DNA of 64,000 nt, from assembly GCA_963930655.1 (NCBI GenBank), contig OZ005617.1, positions 23,876,568 through 23,940,567 of the forward strand. The letters are read 5' to 3'. Of this stretch, positions 47,201 through 60,000 are shown in pieces. Both the position numbers and the translations under genes were made by a program. The notes beneath the pieces were generated by a model, which saw nothing but the letters and a program-made list of their open reading frames with translations, was not told the DNA's origin and made no database searches. Source of the DNA: Myrica gale (lineage: Eukaryota; Streptophyta; Magnoliopsida; Fagales; Myricaceae). Numbering within the stretch: position 1 is the first letter of the stretch; each line of letters opens with the position of its first letter.

Positions 47201-48715
47201 GATCTTTGGAAAAACAGAATATTTAGTTTATTTCGTGTGTATTATCCATGAAATAAGGACAGAATGACCTGAAAGTATTCTTTGGAATGGCTTAAGCAGT
47301 CATACCCTTATCTATTGTATTTTGTTCACCATATAGTCTGTGTTACTCAATTGCATCTCCCCCCCCCCCCCTCCGGTTTTCCCGTACGCAAGTTCGTATG
47401 CCAAAATTTGTAGGTAAATGAAACTGCTTTTGTTATTTGGGGACTTCCAGTAGGACATAGATTTAGCTCTTGACAATTATAGGATTAATTTCTAGACCAT
47501 CTCCACAAATTTTGTTCATACATCAACTTCCAAAAGATTTTATGTGGAAGCTGCATCTTTTCTTTTCTTTTTTTATATCTAGTAGATTTTCTTTAATTTT
47601 ACACATGATCCACTGAAATTTATAATTTGATGCCTGCAATATTATGCTTTGGCAGTTCATACTAACGAATGTGTTTCCATTCCATTACTGATTGGGTCGT
47701 ATTCTTTTAAGCAATGAACTTCTGCAGTGATTCATTCGTTTTGGTGGATATTTTCACCTAAAGTCGATAATAACTAAATTTGTCTGCACTCTTTCAATGC
47801 TTTGACTTAAGTCTCTCACCAATGTCATTTTCTTTTTCCGTAGGGTTTGGGCAGTGTGATCCAAGTAGATTATGATAGATATCTCATGAATATGTAGATA
47901 CATGGGAATACTTGCAACTGATTACAAGTTGGAAAAGACTCATGATGGGTTTATGCTTTCAGGGTTGGGATCTTAGCTTTCCATAAAGCACTGTACGAAC
48001 AGCCTAGGGAACCATTGGCGGTTGCTGCATTTAGCCTCGCAGTCCACAATGGTGGAGATATGTTGGAAGCAGTAAACATAGCAAGGATGATTACTACACC
48101 GCATGATGTTAGTTTCCACGAACTATCAGAACGACAGAATCTCGACTCTCAGGCATTGACAGATGCTGTAATGAATCTCGCGGCATCTGTTAAAGGCGCT
48201 CTATGTAAGATGACTGATGAGCATTTTGTATCTCAGGCAATGGAGGGTTACCCTCAAGCACCTTATTCAGATCTGGTGAGTATTTTTGTCTATTCTTTTT
48301 CCTCCTGCTACAAGTTAAGATTTCATTTGACCAGGTTCCAAGTTAGCCACCATCACGAAGTATGTCAATATGTTGAGAAAAACTCGTCACTTGTGTTGTA
48401 TTTTCTGTTTAAATATTCTCGCATCTTGAGGCACTTGATGTGCCATCCTCTTTTGTAGGGAAATTCTAAGGTACAACTTATTATTTTCTCGAGTTGCAGG
48501 TATTTATACCGCTGGGATTGTATTTAAAAGTGTGCAGAATTTTTGAGTGTGTGAGAGAGGGCCCTGAGAAGGGATTTGTGCCAAAGCAAGGCAGCAAGAT
48601 TGACTATGAGTCCTTGGCTCAGGGAGAGCTCCAAGAAGTGAGGCACGTTTTTGCAAGAATTGTATTTGATACAGTGTACCCTCTAAAACTGGATCAAGAA
48701 GATAATGATGTATAA
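44283..48715 (+). CDS. tRNA nucleotidyltransferase/poly(A) polymerase-family protein
   Basis: A class II nucleotidyltransferase of the family that includes CCA-adding enzymes and bacterial-type poly(A) polymerases. Fourteen exons: 44283-44372, 44470-44575, 44680-44781, 45010-45107, 45428-45511, 45673-45806, 45999-46071, 46166-46211, 46385-46494, 46587-46694, 46773-46832, 47135-47196, 47963-48275, 48500-48715. They give 533 residues. Residues 1-30 are Arg/His-rich and lack acidic residues, so an organelle presequence is likely. LVGGCVRDLILKR plus the catalytic DFD lie at about 105-122. RRDFTINGL (about 198-206) and ARILRAIRIAARLGF (about 245-259) are family motifs. RRRDKRTN (about 318-325) lies in the C-terminal body. 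The exact substrate cannot be told from sequence. A short poly(A) polymerase-like clade near LCB2 in Arabidopsis looks closest. Confidence 0.93.
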
Positions 48716-48734
48716 ATATCCGAATAAAAGCTTT

Positions 48735-48875
48735 TCTTTTTCTTTTTTTCTTTTTTTTTTCTAGGCAATGGGGTGGGGGAAAGCAGCCAAAGCTGCAGGC
48801 ACCGGGATTCCAACCCGGGATCAGCCCTTCCTAAAGGGAAGGAGGTGCCACTCGAGCTACGTTGTTGTGCATGTT
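48735..48875 (-). mobile_element. tRNA-derived SINE-like element
   Basis: On the minus strand a tRNA-like head is visible: box A-like TAGCTCGAGTGGCA (complement of 48846-48859) and box B-like GGTTGGAATCC (complement of 48805-48815), the usual ~35-45 bp apart. The 3' end runs into an A-rich tail, seen as a T-rich tract at 48735-48763 on the + strand. It lies just after the stop of the poly(A) polymerase-family gene, probably in its 3' untranslated region. Flanking duplications were not resolved. Confidence 0.6.
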
Positions 48876-49139
48876 GTGATACTATTGGTAAGGGCTTATC
48901 ATCCTCTGAAGCTGCTTAACCTATTCTGAAGAGGATGAGAATGTCCGGCAAAAACTGAAAAATGAGAAGACTGAAGCTTTCTGAACAAGTCTGCAACTGG
49001 ATCAAGTTATGCCCGTGGCACCCCTTTAGACTTGGAGATTATATAAATGCCGAGTGTTGTCCATAAGGCTTTCTATTCACTCTCCTGGAATTGCTTTGTG
49101 GACTTTTGAAGAGTTGAACCCAGAACATTTTTTTTTTGG

Positions 49140-49682
49140 TTAATGACCATTTTGGTCCCTAGGTTTTAGATCTTTTTTCAAAATGGTCCCTAAGTTTCAA
49201 ATTTACTAAAATTAATCCTTAGGTTATTGTTATTTGTCGATTTAATCTTTCCGTTCAATTTCGTCTCTTATATGCACAATCAGCTAATGGCGATACACGT
49301 CACACCCAATAAGATTTCACCACATGTACTAAGGAGCCACCACCGTGAGAGAGCCTAGATTTGGACTCCTCCTCGTCGGAGTGGGTGGCTCCCGGCCATC
49401 CCTTATCAGGGGGCCGCTGGGTGGCCTCCCCTGTTTTATATATATACGAAAATGCCATGTGGCAGGCTTTTGATGATTTTTTTTTTCAAATTGGTACACG
49501 TGGCGGGATCTTATTGGCTGTGACGTATCTCGCCGTTAGCTGACTGTGCATACAAAGGATGGAATGATTAAATCGACAAATAACAATAACCTAAGGATTG
49601 ATTTGAGTAAATTTGAAATTTATGGACCATTTTGAAAAAGGGTCTGAAACCCGGGACGAGACCCAGTACATTTTTTTACCAT
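49140..49682. mobile_element. Short Mutator-like MITE with ~200-bp inverted repeats
   Basis: The left arm (about 49140-49340) and the right arm (about 49490-49682) are inverted copies: 'ttgttatttgtcgatttaat' at left matches 'attaaatcgacaaataacaa' at right, and the homology continues outwards past 'caaaatggtcc' and inwards past 'cccaataagat'. Only ~150 bp lies between the arms. Long inverted repeats with almost no core suggest a MULE-derived MITE. The target duplication is unclear because both flanks are T-rich. Confidence 0.7.
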
Positions 49683-50314
49683 ATTGTGGGAAAAACCTTT
49701 GAATTCCAACATTAGCAACTGATACCATATGCAAGGATAACCTCAAGCGGCGAGCCAATCAATTCAATGTACCCCATCAGTGGAAAAGCTACTGACCTTT
49801 GCTACATTTCTAAATTCCTTGTCGAAGGACAATTATGTGTTGCTTTGGAGGAGGTTCATTTGATCAATAGTAGAAGTGTTCATGAGTTGCAGTTAGCAGC
49901 TTCTTTAAGCAATGATTCTTATGGTATCTAATTTCTTATTTATTTGCTTCTTGATGAATATGAGCACAATAGCAAACAAGGAAGAGTGCCATAAAAGCCA
50001 AGAACAGAAAACGTAATATTCGTATATAACTCTCCAAGAGGAAACTGATCCCCAACGACATGCTAAAAGAGATGATTTTAAGGATGAAAATAAAACCATC
50101 CCTCCAAAAATCAGCGGAGGCATGAATATGAAGAATGCAAGCAAAATCTGGGCACAGATAGAATACAGCTCCCACAAGCAAAGATGCCTTCATAGCAGGC
50201 ATCAACAACCTCATTATTTTTTGTTCTGCCAAAAACAGCTTCTTTCTGTTTTTTGTTGACAAAACACAAAAGAACATTTACTTCACACTTTTGCCTGTTG
50301 ACCATAAGCTAAAT
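49683..50314. other. Gene-free spacer
   Basis: It holds the 3' region of the minus-strand phosphate carrier gene near 50314. Open frames at 49905-50277 (minus) are hydrophobic by chance composition and have no exon support. Confidence 0.4.
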
Positions 50315-52795
50315 TTACACCTGTGGAGGCTCAGTGGCTGCAGCATCAACTGCAGGGGCAGAATGACCACCGCCAGAAGTCGGCCTAAAAAGAAACAAGA
50401 AGACCAATGTCAGGATTGAATGATTATCACAGGGATGGATTTCCTCCACATGAACTGTTCCAAGCAATGCCAGAGAAGAGAAGGAATATGAACTTACAAT
50501 CCTACGAAGACTTTGAAAGCATCATAAAGTCCCCATTGGGCACCCGTAAGGGTTCCAATCATGAGTATACGAAGAGGGAGGCCACGGGTGCAAAGACCCC
50601 ATAACCCCAGCTTCTGCACAGCCTGCAACCACCAAATACAGCAAAAACGGTGAGCACACGAGATGAAACATGTTACTAGATAACCAAGACACTCAGTACA
50701 AAAGATTCACGCACATCACCAACAGTTGCACCGTTGGCATTGTTGAGGAAAGACACAAGGTTGTCAGCAGGGTGGGAGACAATGGCACAGAATACACCAG
50801 CCACATATCCGCCTGCAAAGCTCACCCCAAGCTGCAAAGGTTTGCTACACTGGTCTTTCGGTGTTGGGATGGCATACTTGTACAGCATCTCCACAATAGT
50901 CTCGAAGGAAGCAAATTTCATCATGGTATCTGCAAATTAAGCACCCACTCTGATGGTCAGAAACTTCCTTCCAAAAAAGGGATTGGTATAAGATTGAATT
51001 CCTGCAACCCAACCAGTTATAGAAAATGTCGATGGATATAAATGAAGAAAAATGACGAATAATATGCTCTACGTGCTACTGGGGATACTTTTAACATAAT
51101 GATCAATTCCCAATTGCCTCATTGTTCAACAAGTAAAAGATTAAGTGCATCACAAGAAGTAGAAGTAGCATGAAAAGGTGGGAGATGCTTCAACTTACAT
51201 GGAATCTGACGTCCCCAAAGAGGAACAAGCCCCTTGTACAACCTGCAGCAATAAAACGCGGATCAGATTAGATCCAAATTATACGAGCATTATATTCCAC
51301 AGCTACCACATAACAAAGACCGAGTATTTCATAAATGTTCCATACCCAAGAGCTCCTTCGGACTTCACAAACTTGGGCAATCCATCTGACAAGCCTCGGG
51401 CAAACCCAGGCTGAGTTTGAACACGAACTTTCACGGCCTCCATGGGGCAGAGGGCAATATCAGCAATCAATTCAGCAGATGCTGAACCAGCAAGATAGAT
51501 CAGGGTTTTATACTTGGCTGCATTCTCAGGTCCAGCAATGTCCGAGTACCATTTCTTAAAGAACTCGTAAAATCCAAACTTGCCGGCACCCTGCGCACTG
51601 TAACCAAGCAAAGTGGGCGCCCAACCCCTAAAGAAACCTCGAACTCCCTGCTCCTTCAGCAAAACCCCAAATCCAGAAGATATGTTCTTATATTTTGCTG
51701 GGTCAATCTGCAAATTGGAAAACCATCAATCTTAGTTCAATTCGGCGCATGAGAGTTTGCGAAGCACATATGTAATAATACTTGATCAAGTCAACCGAGC
51801 CTCTAATATTCTAACTTATGGCATACGGTTCGATGAATCCTCTTTCCCAGCTCATTGGGATCCCAGAACATGCATCTTTTCCCGCGCCGGGGTAATTGAA
51901 TATTAAGAGTATATCCACATCACGTATAAGTGACAACCATAGCTTTTTCAAAACGTGACAGTTCAGCCCCTCGACGGACAAATAAAAGAAAGCTGAGGAC
52001 TCAGCCGCCGCCATGTTTTGTAAGTTCAGAGGAGAGCAAATTTCCAGCAAATGTTGATGGGTAAGGGTTTAAGCGCGCAACTCTCAAAGCGACCAAGGAG
52101 ATATATAGGTATCATAATTATGAGATTGAAAATTCGAAACCACTGAAAGCTGAATACCCAATAAAAGCGCAACATCATTAACTCCAACTAAAATTCCAAC
52201 ATTTTCTGCAAATTCAGATATGCTTCCATCCTCATCATGAGGAAACTCGTATCAAAAGATTTCAATACAGAAACCATAAGTACCAAGGACACATTCAAAA
52301 CAAAACAAATACAATAAATCTCATCGTTCAGAATAGCATATATCCAATCACAAACCAGAGTTTAACGTCAAATTCCCATTACGTGTCTTCCTAATAAAGC
52401 CAATAAAATGACAGAATGCTGAAGCACACATGTCAAAGCGATGAAATCGAGGAAACGAATGAAACTAAAAGTTAGCGATCAATTACCTGCATGTTGCACT
52501 TGACGAGATCAAGAGGGGTGACGGCCGTGTGTGTGAGACCGCAGCTGAGGATGCCACCAAACGTACACGCTGCGTAGAAAGACGGCGAGTACATCTCGAT
52601 CTTTTCTTTCGGTGCCGGGACCACGAAAGACTTTGTCGACGACGGCGATGGAATAGACGGTAATCCATTAGCGTTCGTCGCCCTGGGCGTCGTCAACGTA
52701 TCGAAATCGAACAGAATAGTTTTCTTCGGCAGTGGAGAAGAAGAGTATAGGAAGCTTGGGATGAGAGACTTCCGTGAGTCATAGGGGAGAGACAT
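50315..52795 (-). CDS. Mitochondrial phosphate carrier (PHT3-type)
   Basis: A mitochondrial inner-membrane carrier that imports phosphate with protons for ATP synthesis. Six exons on the minus strand: 52487-52795, 51346-51707, 51199-51242, 50715-50929, 50498-50622, 50315-50384. They give 374 residues, the length I recall for Arabidopsis PHT3;1. Residues 1-70 form a Ser-rich presequence-like extension. Three carrier repeats follow with signature motifs PLDLVK (94-99), PMEAVK in the second repeat and the degenerate PADNLV in the third, which is normal for phosphate carriers. [35 protein letters not shown] and [16 protein letters not shown] are typical of the subfamily. All introns are GT-AG. 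It is divergent from the SCD2-like gene. Confidence 0.95.
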
Positions 52796-54066
52796 TTTCG
52801 CGTTTTGTTTTCTCTCTCTCTCTCTAGCTTTCTCAAATGAGCTCGGGTCGCGAGAATCGAGAATGTCTGGTTCCTCAGTGGCCTTTCTCCTAGCTTTTCG
52901 CGGTTCTTAATTTATATTGTTTTGCCCTCTGGTTTTTGGTCCATTTACGGCGCTGACTCCTCTTTATCTGTATCAAATTCAAATGTCACTTCCCCATGAA
53001 CATTTACATAGAACCTCTATCAGTGCTGGCAGTTTTGATCTTTTGTAAAGGACATGCAATAATTCCACACGGGTATCGCAATTCAGATAAGCAGGGACGT
53101 ATCTGCATCCTGAGATTGGTAAGCAAAGATGTAAATATCCCTTTCCCTCGCAGTCAGGCTTGAATGCTCAAAGAACCTTCCTTGGCTCAAACTCCACCCT
53201 TCTCTCTGTTTCTTCGAATTTGGACGCAGTCTGTCAGTTTTCTTTTAACGGCTTTTCGTAGACTATGGAAGCAGGGGAGTCCCGAAGAGATTTTGACTAA
53301 CTCGGTTCTCACCCAACCCATATGCAACCCAACGCATTCCACAGTGCATGCTTCGCATAACCACATTGCTTTACCCATGCGGAACCCAAACTTCGTTTTC
53401 TGGTGTGAATTTATTATAATAAGCCAAATCAGAAGTCATCCAGCGTCTTCTTTGACAAGTAATGTAAGCTTGAAGCGATGTATGATAATCGCGCTTGCTT
53501 CACAAATGTATTCTTTGAGGAGGATTTCAACGCGTAATGGAAGCCGATTTGGACAAATGCACTCACTTTTAAAGTTTTCTTAAAACAAACCACTCCAAAA
53601 GAAATTGATTTCGTCTCAGATTGCACCTGCGGCTTAGAAAATATAACAGTCAAAAATCAAAATAACGTTATTTTCAGAAACTTCTAAAAAATATAAAAAT
53701 AAAATAAGCCGCCAAAAGTGACTCGTACTCGTAAAAACTAACCCCAAAACTTCGGACCCAGGCTTGCTCATTTAACACGTCATTACATGCTTCAGATCCA
53801 GCAACGACTGGTGGGCCCCGGCCCATCCAGCAGCCAGCTAAACGGGCATCATTGTCGAATGTCGACAATAGCTAAACGTCACCGTTTTCACCATTTCTCT
53901 TTGACCCCCTTCAAACGTAGCAGCCAACCCCCCCCCCCCCCCCTCTCTCTCTCTCTCTCCCCCCGATTATCATTCGAGAAAATCTAGCTCCGGTAGAAAT
54001 CTCGGCCTCACTCCACAGCTGCTACACTCGTACATACGTATAAATCCATAAAACAAACGTGTATAT
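52796..54066. promoter_or_regulatory. Shared upstream region of two divergent genes
   Basis: This 1.27-kb interval separates the start codons of the phosphate carrier (-) and the SCD2-like gene (+). It holds (CT)n tracts at both edges: ctctctctctctctctag near 52810, and a run of 16 C (53928-53943) followed by (TC)8 in the leader of the SCD2-like gene. No other gene is supported. Confidence 0.5.
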
Positions 54067-57000
54067 ATGGATCGGAGGAGGAACGCGAGTCCGGTGTACT
54101 CGCGTCAATGGAGCGGGGGTTCGAGCAGCACGGGGTCGTCGTCGCCAGCGATGTCTCCGGCGCACCCTCTATCCCGCCAGATAGGCACCGGTTTCTCCAC
54201 CGTCAAGCGCACCCAAAACGTTGCCGCTAAGGTCGCCGCCCAGCGCTTGGCTAAGGTCATGGCGTCGCAGACCACAGCCGATGACGAAGAGGAGGAGGAG
54301 GAGGAGGAGGACGATCTAAGATTCCGATTTGGAGCCCCACCTCCAGCTCCTTCATCTCGCTCCGCCTCCAACGGTAATAATATTAGTGCTGGTGCCAGTT
54401 CTATTCCTGCGATTTCGCTTTCTCGGCCTAATCGGTCTCCGTCACCTGCGGTAACTTCGAGAATCTGTCTTTGTATCCAGCACTGACGAAATATTTCTAT
54501 ATGTGGGTTGTTTTGAGTTTCTGCAGAAATGAAGTTACTACAAAACTTGAAGTTCTGAATGATGGTTGCCTTTGACTCAGTTTTTGTGTCTTTTAAGTTC
54601 AGATTTTCTGTTGGAGTTCCGAATAGTATCAAATTAATGGTGGTCACTGTTAATTTCGCCAGAAGGATCAATTATGATAGTAATTCTATTGATTACAATT
54701 ATAATTATTGAGATATTATTTCTAATTGAGGTTCGGTGTTGTTTCGTCAATAATTCACGAATCTTTTTTTCTTCTTTTTTATTAGGTATTGTTTCTTTAA
54801 TTTTTCAAAAATCTTTTTTTTTAAGATGAACAGATTAAAATTTTTGGTATGTTGGGAGGCTAATTGGGTGTCTGGTATTTCAATTAGTTAGTTCGGAACA
54901 TTGTAGACCATGTTCCTTCGGTTCGCTCCACATCGGCTGGAAGACCATCAAGGTCAGTTCGTTCGACCACCTTGGTGCCACCCAGCAAATCCTCACTTAG
55001 AAGTCCGATGACCATACCTCCAATTGAGCCTCCTACTAGAGGAATCAGAGAGAAAAGGTGAATATGCTGTGTGTTTCGTTACTTTGGAGTAATTGAACCA
55101 TAAATGGCAATAAGGTTTACTATACATCTTGCTTGATTTCATTTGAACGTACATCCGTATCCCTAGTATTAAACAGAAAGAGATAATACATGGGAAACTC
55201 CATTGGCTTATGAATCATTTTAGTTCTCACTGATAACAATGTGTCTAAAATGCCCTTTTCATTTTTGGTTGAGGACTTAAGTGTCCTGAGTCCTTGTCAG
55301 AGAATACATACTTGGTAATTGTTGGGATAGCATGGAGGTGTTACCCACTTCTCAATCTGTCTTTCAGATGTTGTTGATGGGTCAACGATCATTCAATAAT
55401 TTCTGTAAAGAAAAATGTCCTTTTTCACTTGATCCTCCTAATGGACAAAGGGCTTCTCATCCTTTGGGGTGCCACAAAAGTCCAGCAAATGTTTTCACCC
55501 TCACGGACACTTTCCAATCCTAAACTTGGTGCATAGTACATCAGTCAATTTTCTACAGCGTCTTCCCTTGGCCTTATAGATACTCAGTTGTTCCTTCTTG
55601 TGATACAAATCACCATCTTCCAACTTTTGTCCCACTCCCTTGGTTGATTTTGGCTACTACATATGGTGGGTGAGGCCAGCTTTTTCTTCATAAATTCACA
55701 TATGGGCCTGTGGCTGTTCTTATTGTTTGGATGCAGTATGAACCATCTGCTATCTGATAAGTTGCTAAAGTTCATTTTCTAAGGTGTTTTGTGCACAATT
55801 GATGTTGTACATTCTGTTGCTTAGATTATAATATTCGTCTTATATTGCAGGTTTACACCAGATATTGGTCAACTTAACGTGAAAGATACAGGAGATCAGC
55901 GTGAAGCTTCTGCACTTCGAGATGAAGTAAGCCTTTCAAATCCATCAATTTATGTCTTCATTGTCACGGATGGACTTTGAAAGATATCAAAGGAAGCCCA
56001 TATATGCTTTAGGCCAACTATAAGCACAGTAGCTTTTGCAATTGGATATGTGATTCTCAAAGCAATAGTGTCAAAGCTAACATGTATCAAACTTGCAGCT
56101 TGATATGCTACAAGAAGAGAATGAGATTGTAATTGACAAGGTTTGCACTCCTAATTCAAAAATGAGTTTATTTTTGTGCTTACTTCACAAGTGATTTATA
56201 ACACTAATGCCCAAGAATTCTGTACAGCTTAGACATGCAGAAGAAAGACGCGAGGAAGCAGAGGCCAGAGCCAGGGAGCTTGAGAAACAGGTCAATTATA
56301 TTTTTCAGTAATTGTTACTGTTGGTATTCTAATTTGCAAGTTAGGCTACACTTTGTTGTAAGTTTGCTTATTGCATGTGTTGCTAAGGTTATGAATTTAC
56401 CTCCTTGTTGATCGAGGATGGACAGGATACCTACACGATGGAAAAGATTTGTATTCTCATCCCATCTCCCCATCCTATAAAGAGCCATTAATGAATCATA
56501 TCCAGAAACTGTTGTGGCTTTTTTGTTAATATATTTTCCTATGTCCTGGCACTTTAAGCATCTGTTTCTTGCACATTAAGTACATATCGTGGTGCTTAGA
56601 AAAAGTTACATACTGTTGTATTCAACTAGCTATTTGTTAGTTCACTTGCTGACTAAATTGTCATTCAGTTTATTTTGTTTGATATGTGGTCTTTGTTTGT
56701 GAAGTTTTTTTTTTTGATAAGTGTTTGTGAAGTTTAAAAAAATAGTAATACATTTTTCTCTCAAGAAAGTTTTGCTTCAGTTCATGTTCAATTCTATGTT
56801 TACAGGTTGCTTCTCTTGGAGAGGGTGTGTCCCTCGAAGCCAAGTTGTTGAGCAGGTAAATTTGGTTTGATTTCCTTTTCCATTCCACAGTTTAATGTTC
56901 TTGTTACATTATTCTATGCACAATTTGTCTGCAGGAAGGAAGCAGCATTGCGTCAGAGAGAGGTATATTAGAAGAACGGATGTGACATGAATATGACGTT

Positions 57001-60000
57001 CACATTGGTTGCACATTTTGTTTTTCTTTGGTCAAATAAACTTGAGATTTGGCTTGCTAATATGTTCTTGGACTAAACGACACTCTTCTTCCATTAGTAA
57101 TGAGTAAAGGGTGAAGTCACGGTTTCCAATCATGTCTGGTTGTGAGTTGTGTATAATCTAGACGAAAGCAAAGGCTGTCATTAGCCCCTATGAAGTCCTT
57201 TTGGCTGTTAGGAGAAAGAGATAAGGTCACAGATGAGCGAGTTTTCCTATTTCTAACGAACTTTGATGGTTGTGTTGAAGCTATTTGAATGTCAGTATTA
57301 CAAAGACAGCTTTTATGGAGACTGCAGACCCCTTTTTTTTGCCTTTTTCTGGTCACAGGCTGCTCTAAAGGCTGCAGCTCAAACCAAGGATGGGAGAGAT
57401 GACGAAATTGCTGTTCTTCGTACAGAAGTCGAGGTAACTAAAGCTGATAGTTACTCCTTGTTAAAATATGTATTGACCTACCTCAATTTGTTTTCTGATT
57501 TTAACTATAATTTTATTCTTGAATGTTTGTTTGAACTAGAACTTAAAAGATGAGGCTGCAACAACTCTGGAACACCTCCAAGAAGCCGAATCTGAAGCAA
57601 AGGCACTCCGGTCAATGACACAAAGAATGGTTTTGACTCAAGAAGAGATGGTTCGTCTTTTGATAATCAAGTGAGATTTATGACTATCTGTTCAAACTCC
57701 TAATTCTATTGTTGCATCTATCTTTCAGGAGGAAGTTGTTCTGAAGAGATGTTGGCTTGCTCGCTATTGGGGTTTAGCTGTACAGCATGGTAATGAACTT
57801 TTTGCCATATTCTCTTGGATGAGAGAGCAAATGCTTTGCATGTTTTAGTTCATTTTATCTTGTGCTTGATGAGCCAACTGAATGCATGAGCTTCATTGTA
57901 AAATTTGGTATTAATGATGATATGTTTTTTTAAACGCTTCAAACATGTTGTCATTAGAGTGCAACAAAAGTGATAGCTGTTTCCTTCTTCTAGATGTTCT
58001 TTGTGAAATTCATATGTTCTTTATTTTTTCTTTTATTTGATATCTTGACATGACTTTTGTTTTAATTCTTCTATTCACTAGTGTTTGCTCTTGTCCTTTA
58101 TAGGCATCTGTGCAGATATAGCATCGGCAAAGCACGAGCATTGGTCATCTTTAGCCCCTCTTCCATTTGAAGTTGTCATTTCTGCTGGACAAAAGGCTAA
58201 GGAGGAATCTTGGCATAGAGGCTAGTTCAGCTATTTTGATTAATTTAAGTTGTGTTAACATCCAATATTTAACATGTATAGCTTGCATCAAGTAGTCTTT
58301 AACATTGTCAGACATGGAACAGGCGGCGATGATCCAGATAGAAGCAAGCTTGTCCGGGATATAAGTGATCTCACAGGAGAAGGAAATATAGAGAGTATGC
58401 TTTCAGTTGAAATGGGTTTGAGAGAACTGGCTTCTCTGAAGGTTTTTTTTCTTACTATTGTTTTTCAATGTTGAGCTGTGTTAAGTGTTTTTTTTTTGTT
58501 ATCTTTCCAATTAAGTTTCTTTTCAGAGAGATATTTTTCTAAGTTAGAGGACCTTAAGGGTCGTTCTTGTCTAATGTGGATTTTTTGAGAGTCTGTTTTA
58601 TCCTTTCGCTTCGTGATATGTTTGATGGAGTTAGTTTTGTTTCTGTCTTTTCTCCATGAAAGGAAGACAAAAATTGAAACCTACGTATTTACAATGTGTT
58701 TTTATGCCATTGCTGTTTCAAGGTAGAGGATGCTGTGGTGCTAGCATTATCCCAACACAGACGTTCGAATTTGGTTAGGCAGTCAGTTTTAGGTATGGTA
58801 CATTATTATCTCTTTTCATTTTTTTAGTGCTCCAATGATGAATTTGGCTGCATGGTCTTGTTTCACTGTTATATCTGTTACTAACCTTCTGTTGGTGTAT
58901 GGTCCTTTAACCCAATTTTATCTGAATATTGGTTTTTCTTCCTCATTTGACGGACATAGGCTCATTTCTAGTCTAAATAGTACAATGGATGCAATTCCAG
59001 ATTAACATTGTAATGATTTCTCACTTATTTATGGTCTTTGTATTCACATGATGGTCTCTGATCTACATGCTATGTTTGGAGAACATATCTTACTCATAGC
59101 AAGTCTTTTGAAGTGGTCACTAGCTGGTCTGTAAATATAATGGGAACCTGACATTAAAATGATCCGGTGCTTCTTTAACTTTTCTTTCTTTTCTTTTTCT
59201 TATTGTTTTTATTTTGAATTTCAGATTCCAAATCAACCGGTGACCCCAAGTTTATGGAGGCATTTGGTAAGAGAGATACTTTGAACTGTCATTAAAATGT
59301 CCTTCGTTAACCTTTAGAAAAGCTAAGAATTAAGGGAACTTAGGTACATGAGCATTTAGGAATATTTGTACTGGTATTGGCAGAGCTCATCTGGATTCCG
59401 GGATATCGTCATTTGTCGCTTATGATTCATTTTCCTTTCTCTTATTTTTTTGAGAGAGAAAGAGGGAGGAGGGGTAAGGAGGTTAAGCTGACCACGAGTT
59501 TTATATCAAAACTTCGAGAGTCAGAACATGTGTAGGAGAATTGCAGCCTTGCTCCTGAATTTTAATAATATACTGGTTATGGAAACATTTTTTGATTTTA
59601 CTGTGCCCTGTGTATTTTCACAAAGTGATGGATTCCTCCGGCTGTTAAAGAACTATTGGCTGATGCATTTTCTGTCCACATTTACTGGACCAAAGTGATA
59701 TTGAGCAGACATTGTTTTTGGTGAATACTTGGGACATGCAAGCGATCCGTCCCTGGAGGGTTGCATTAGTTCCTCTTAAAGAGGTGCAAGAACTATCATC
59801 ATGTGCACTTTCTAGGCTTACATGCAATGATGCTGTATTCCCTCCTAGATAGAAATATACCCTTGCATTCTACATCATGAGGCCATATTTGTCATCTGTT
59901 CAAAATTAGTTGAGCAGTTGGATTAGAGAGTGATAATCTTACAACCAGTTTTTGCTTTCCTCTCCTTTTCCTGCAGAATTGAGTGAAGAGGAGGCAGAAG

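Noticed and set aside
48795..48870. Functional tRNA gene on the minus strand
   Set aside because: The A and B boxes are visible, but the acceptor stem does not close and an A-rich tail follows, so a SINE is the better explanation.
49905..50305. Hydrophobic open frames that could be a small membrane protein
   Set aside because: They overlap each other in different frames just past the phosphate carrier stop, and no homology or splice structure supports them.
54105..54671. 188-codon open frame on the minus strand
   Set aside because: It is antisense to exon 1 of the SCD2-like gene and owes its length to the Glu/Ser repeat codons there; no splice or homology support.
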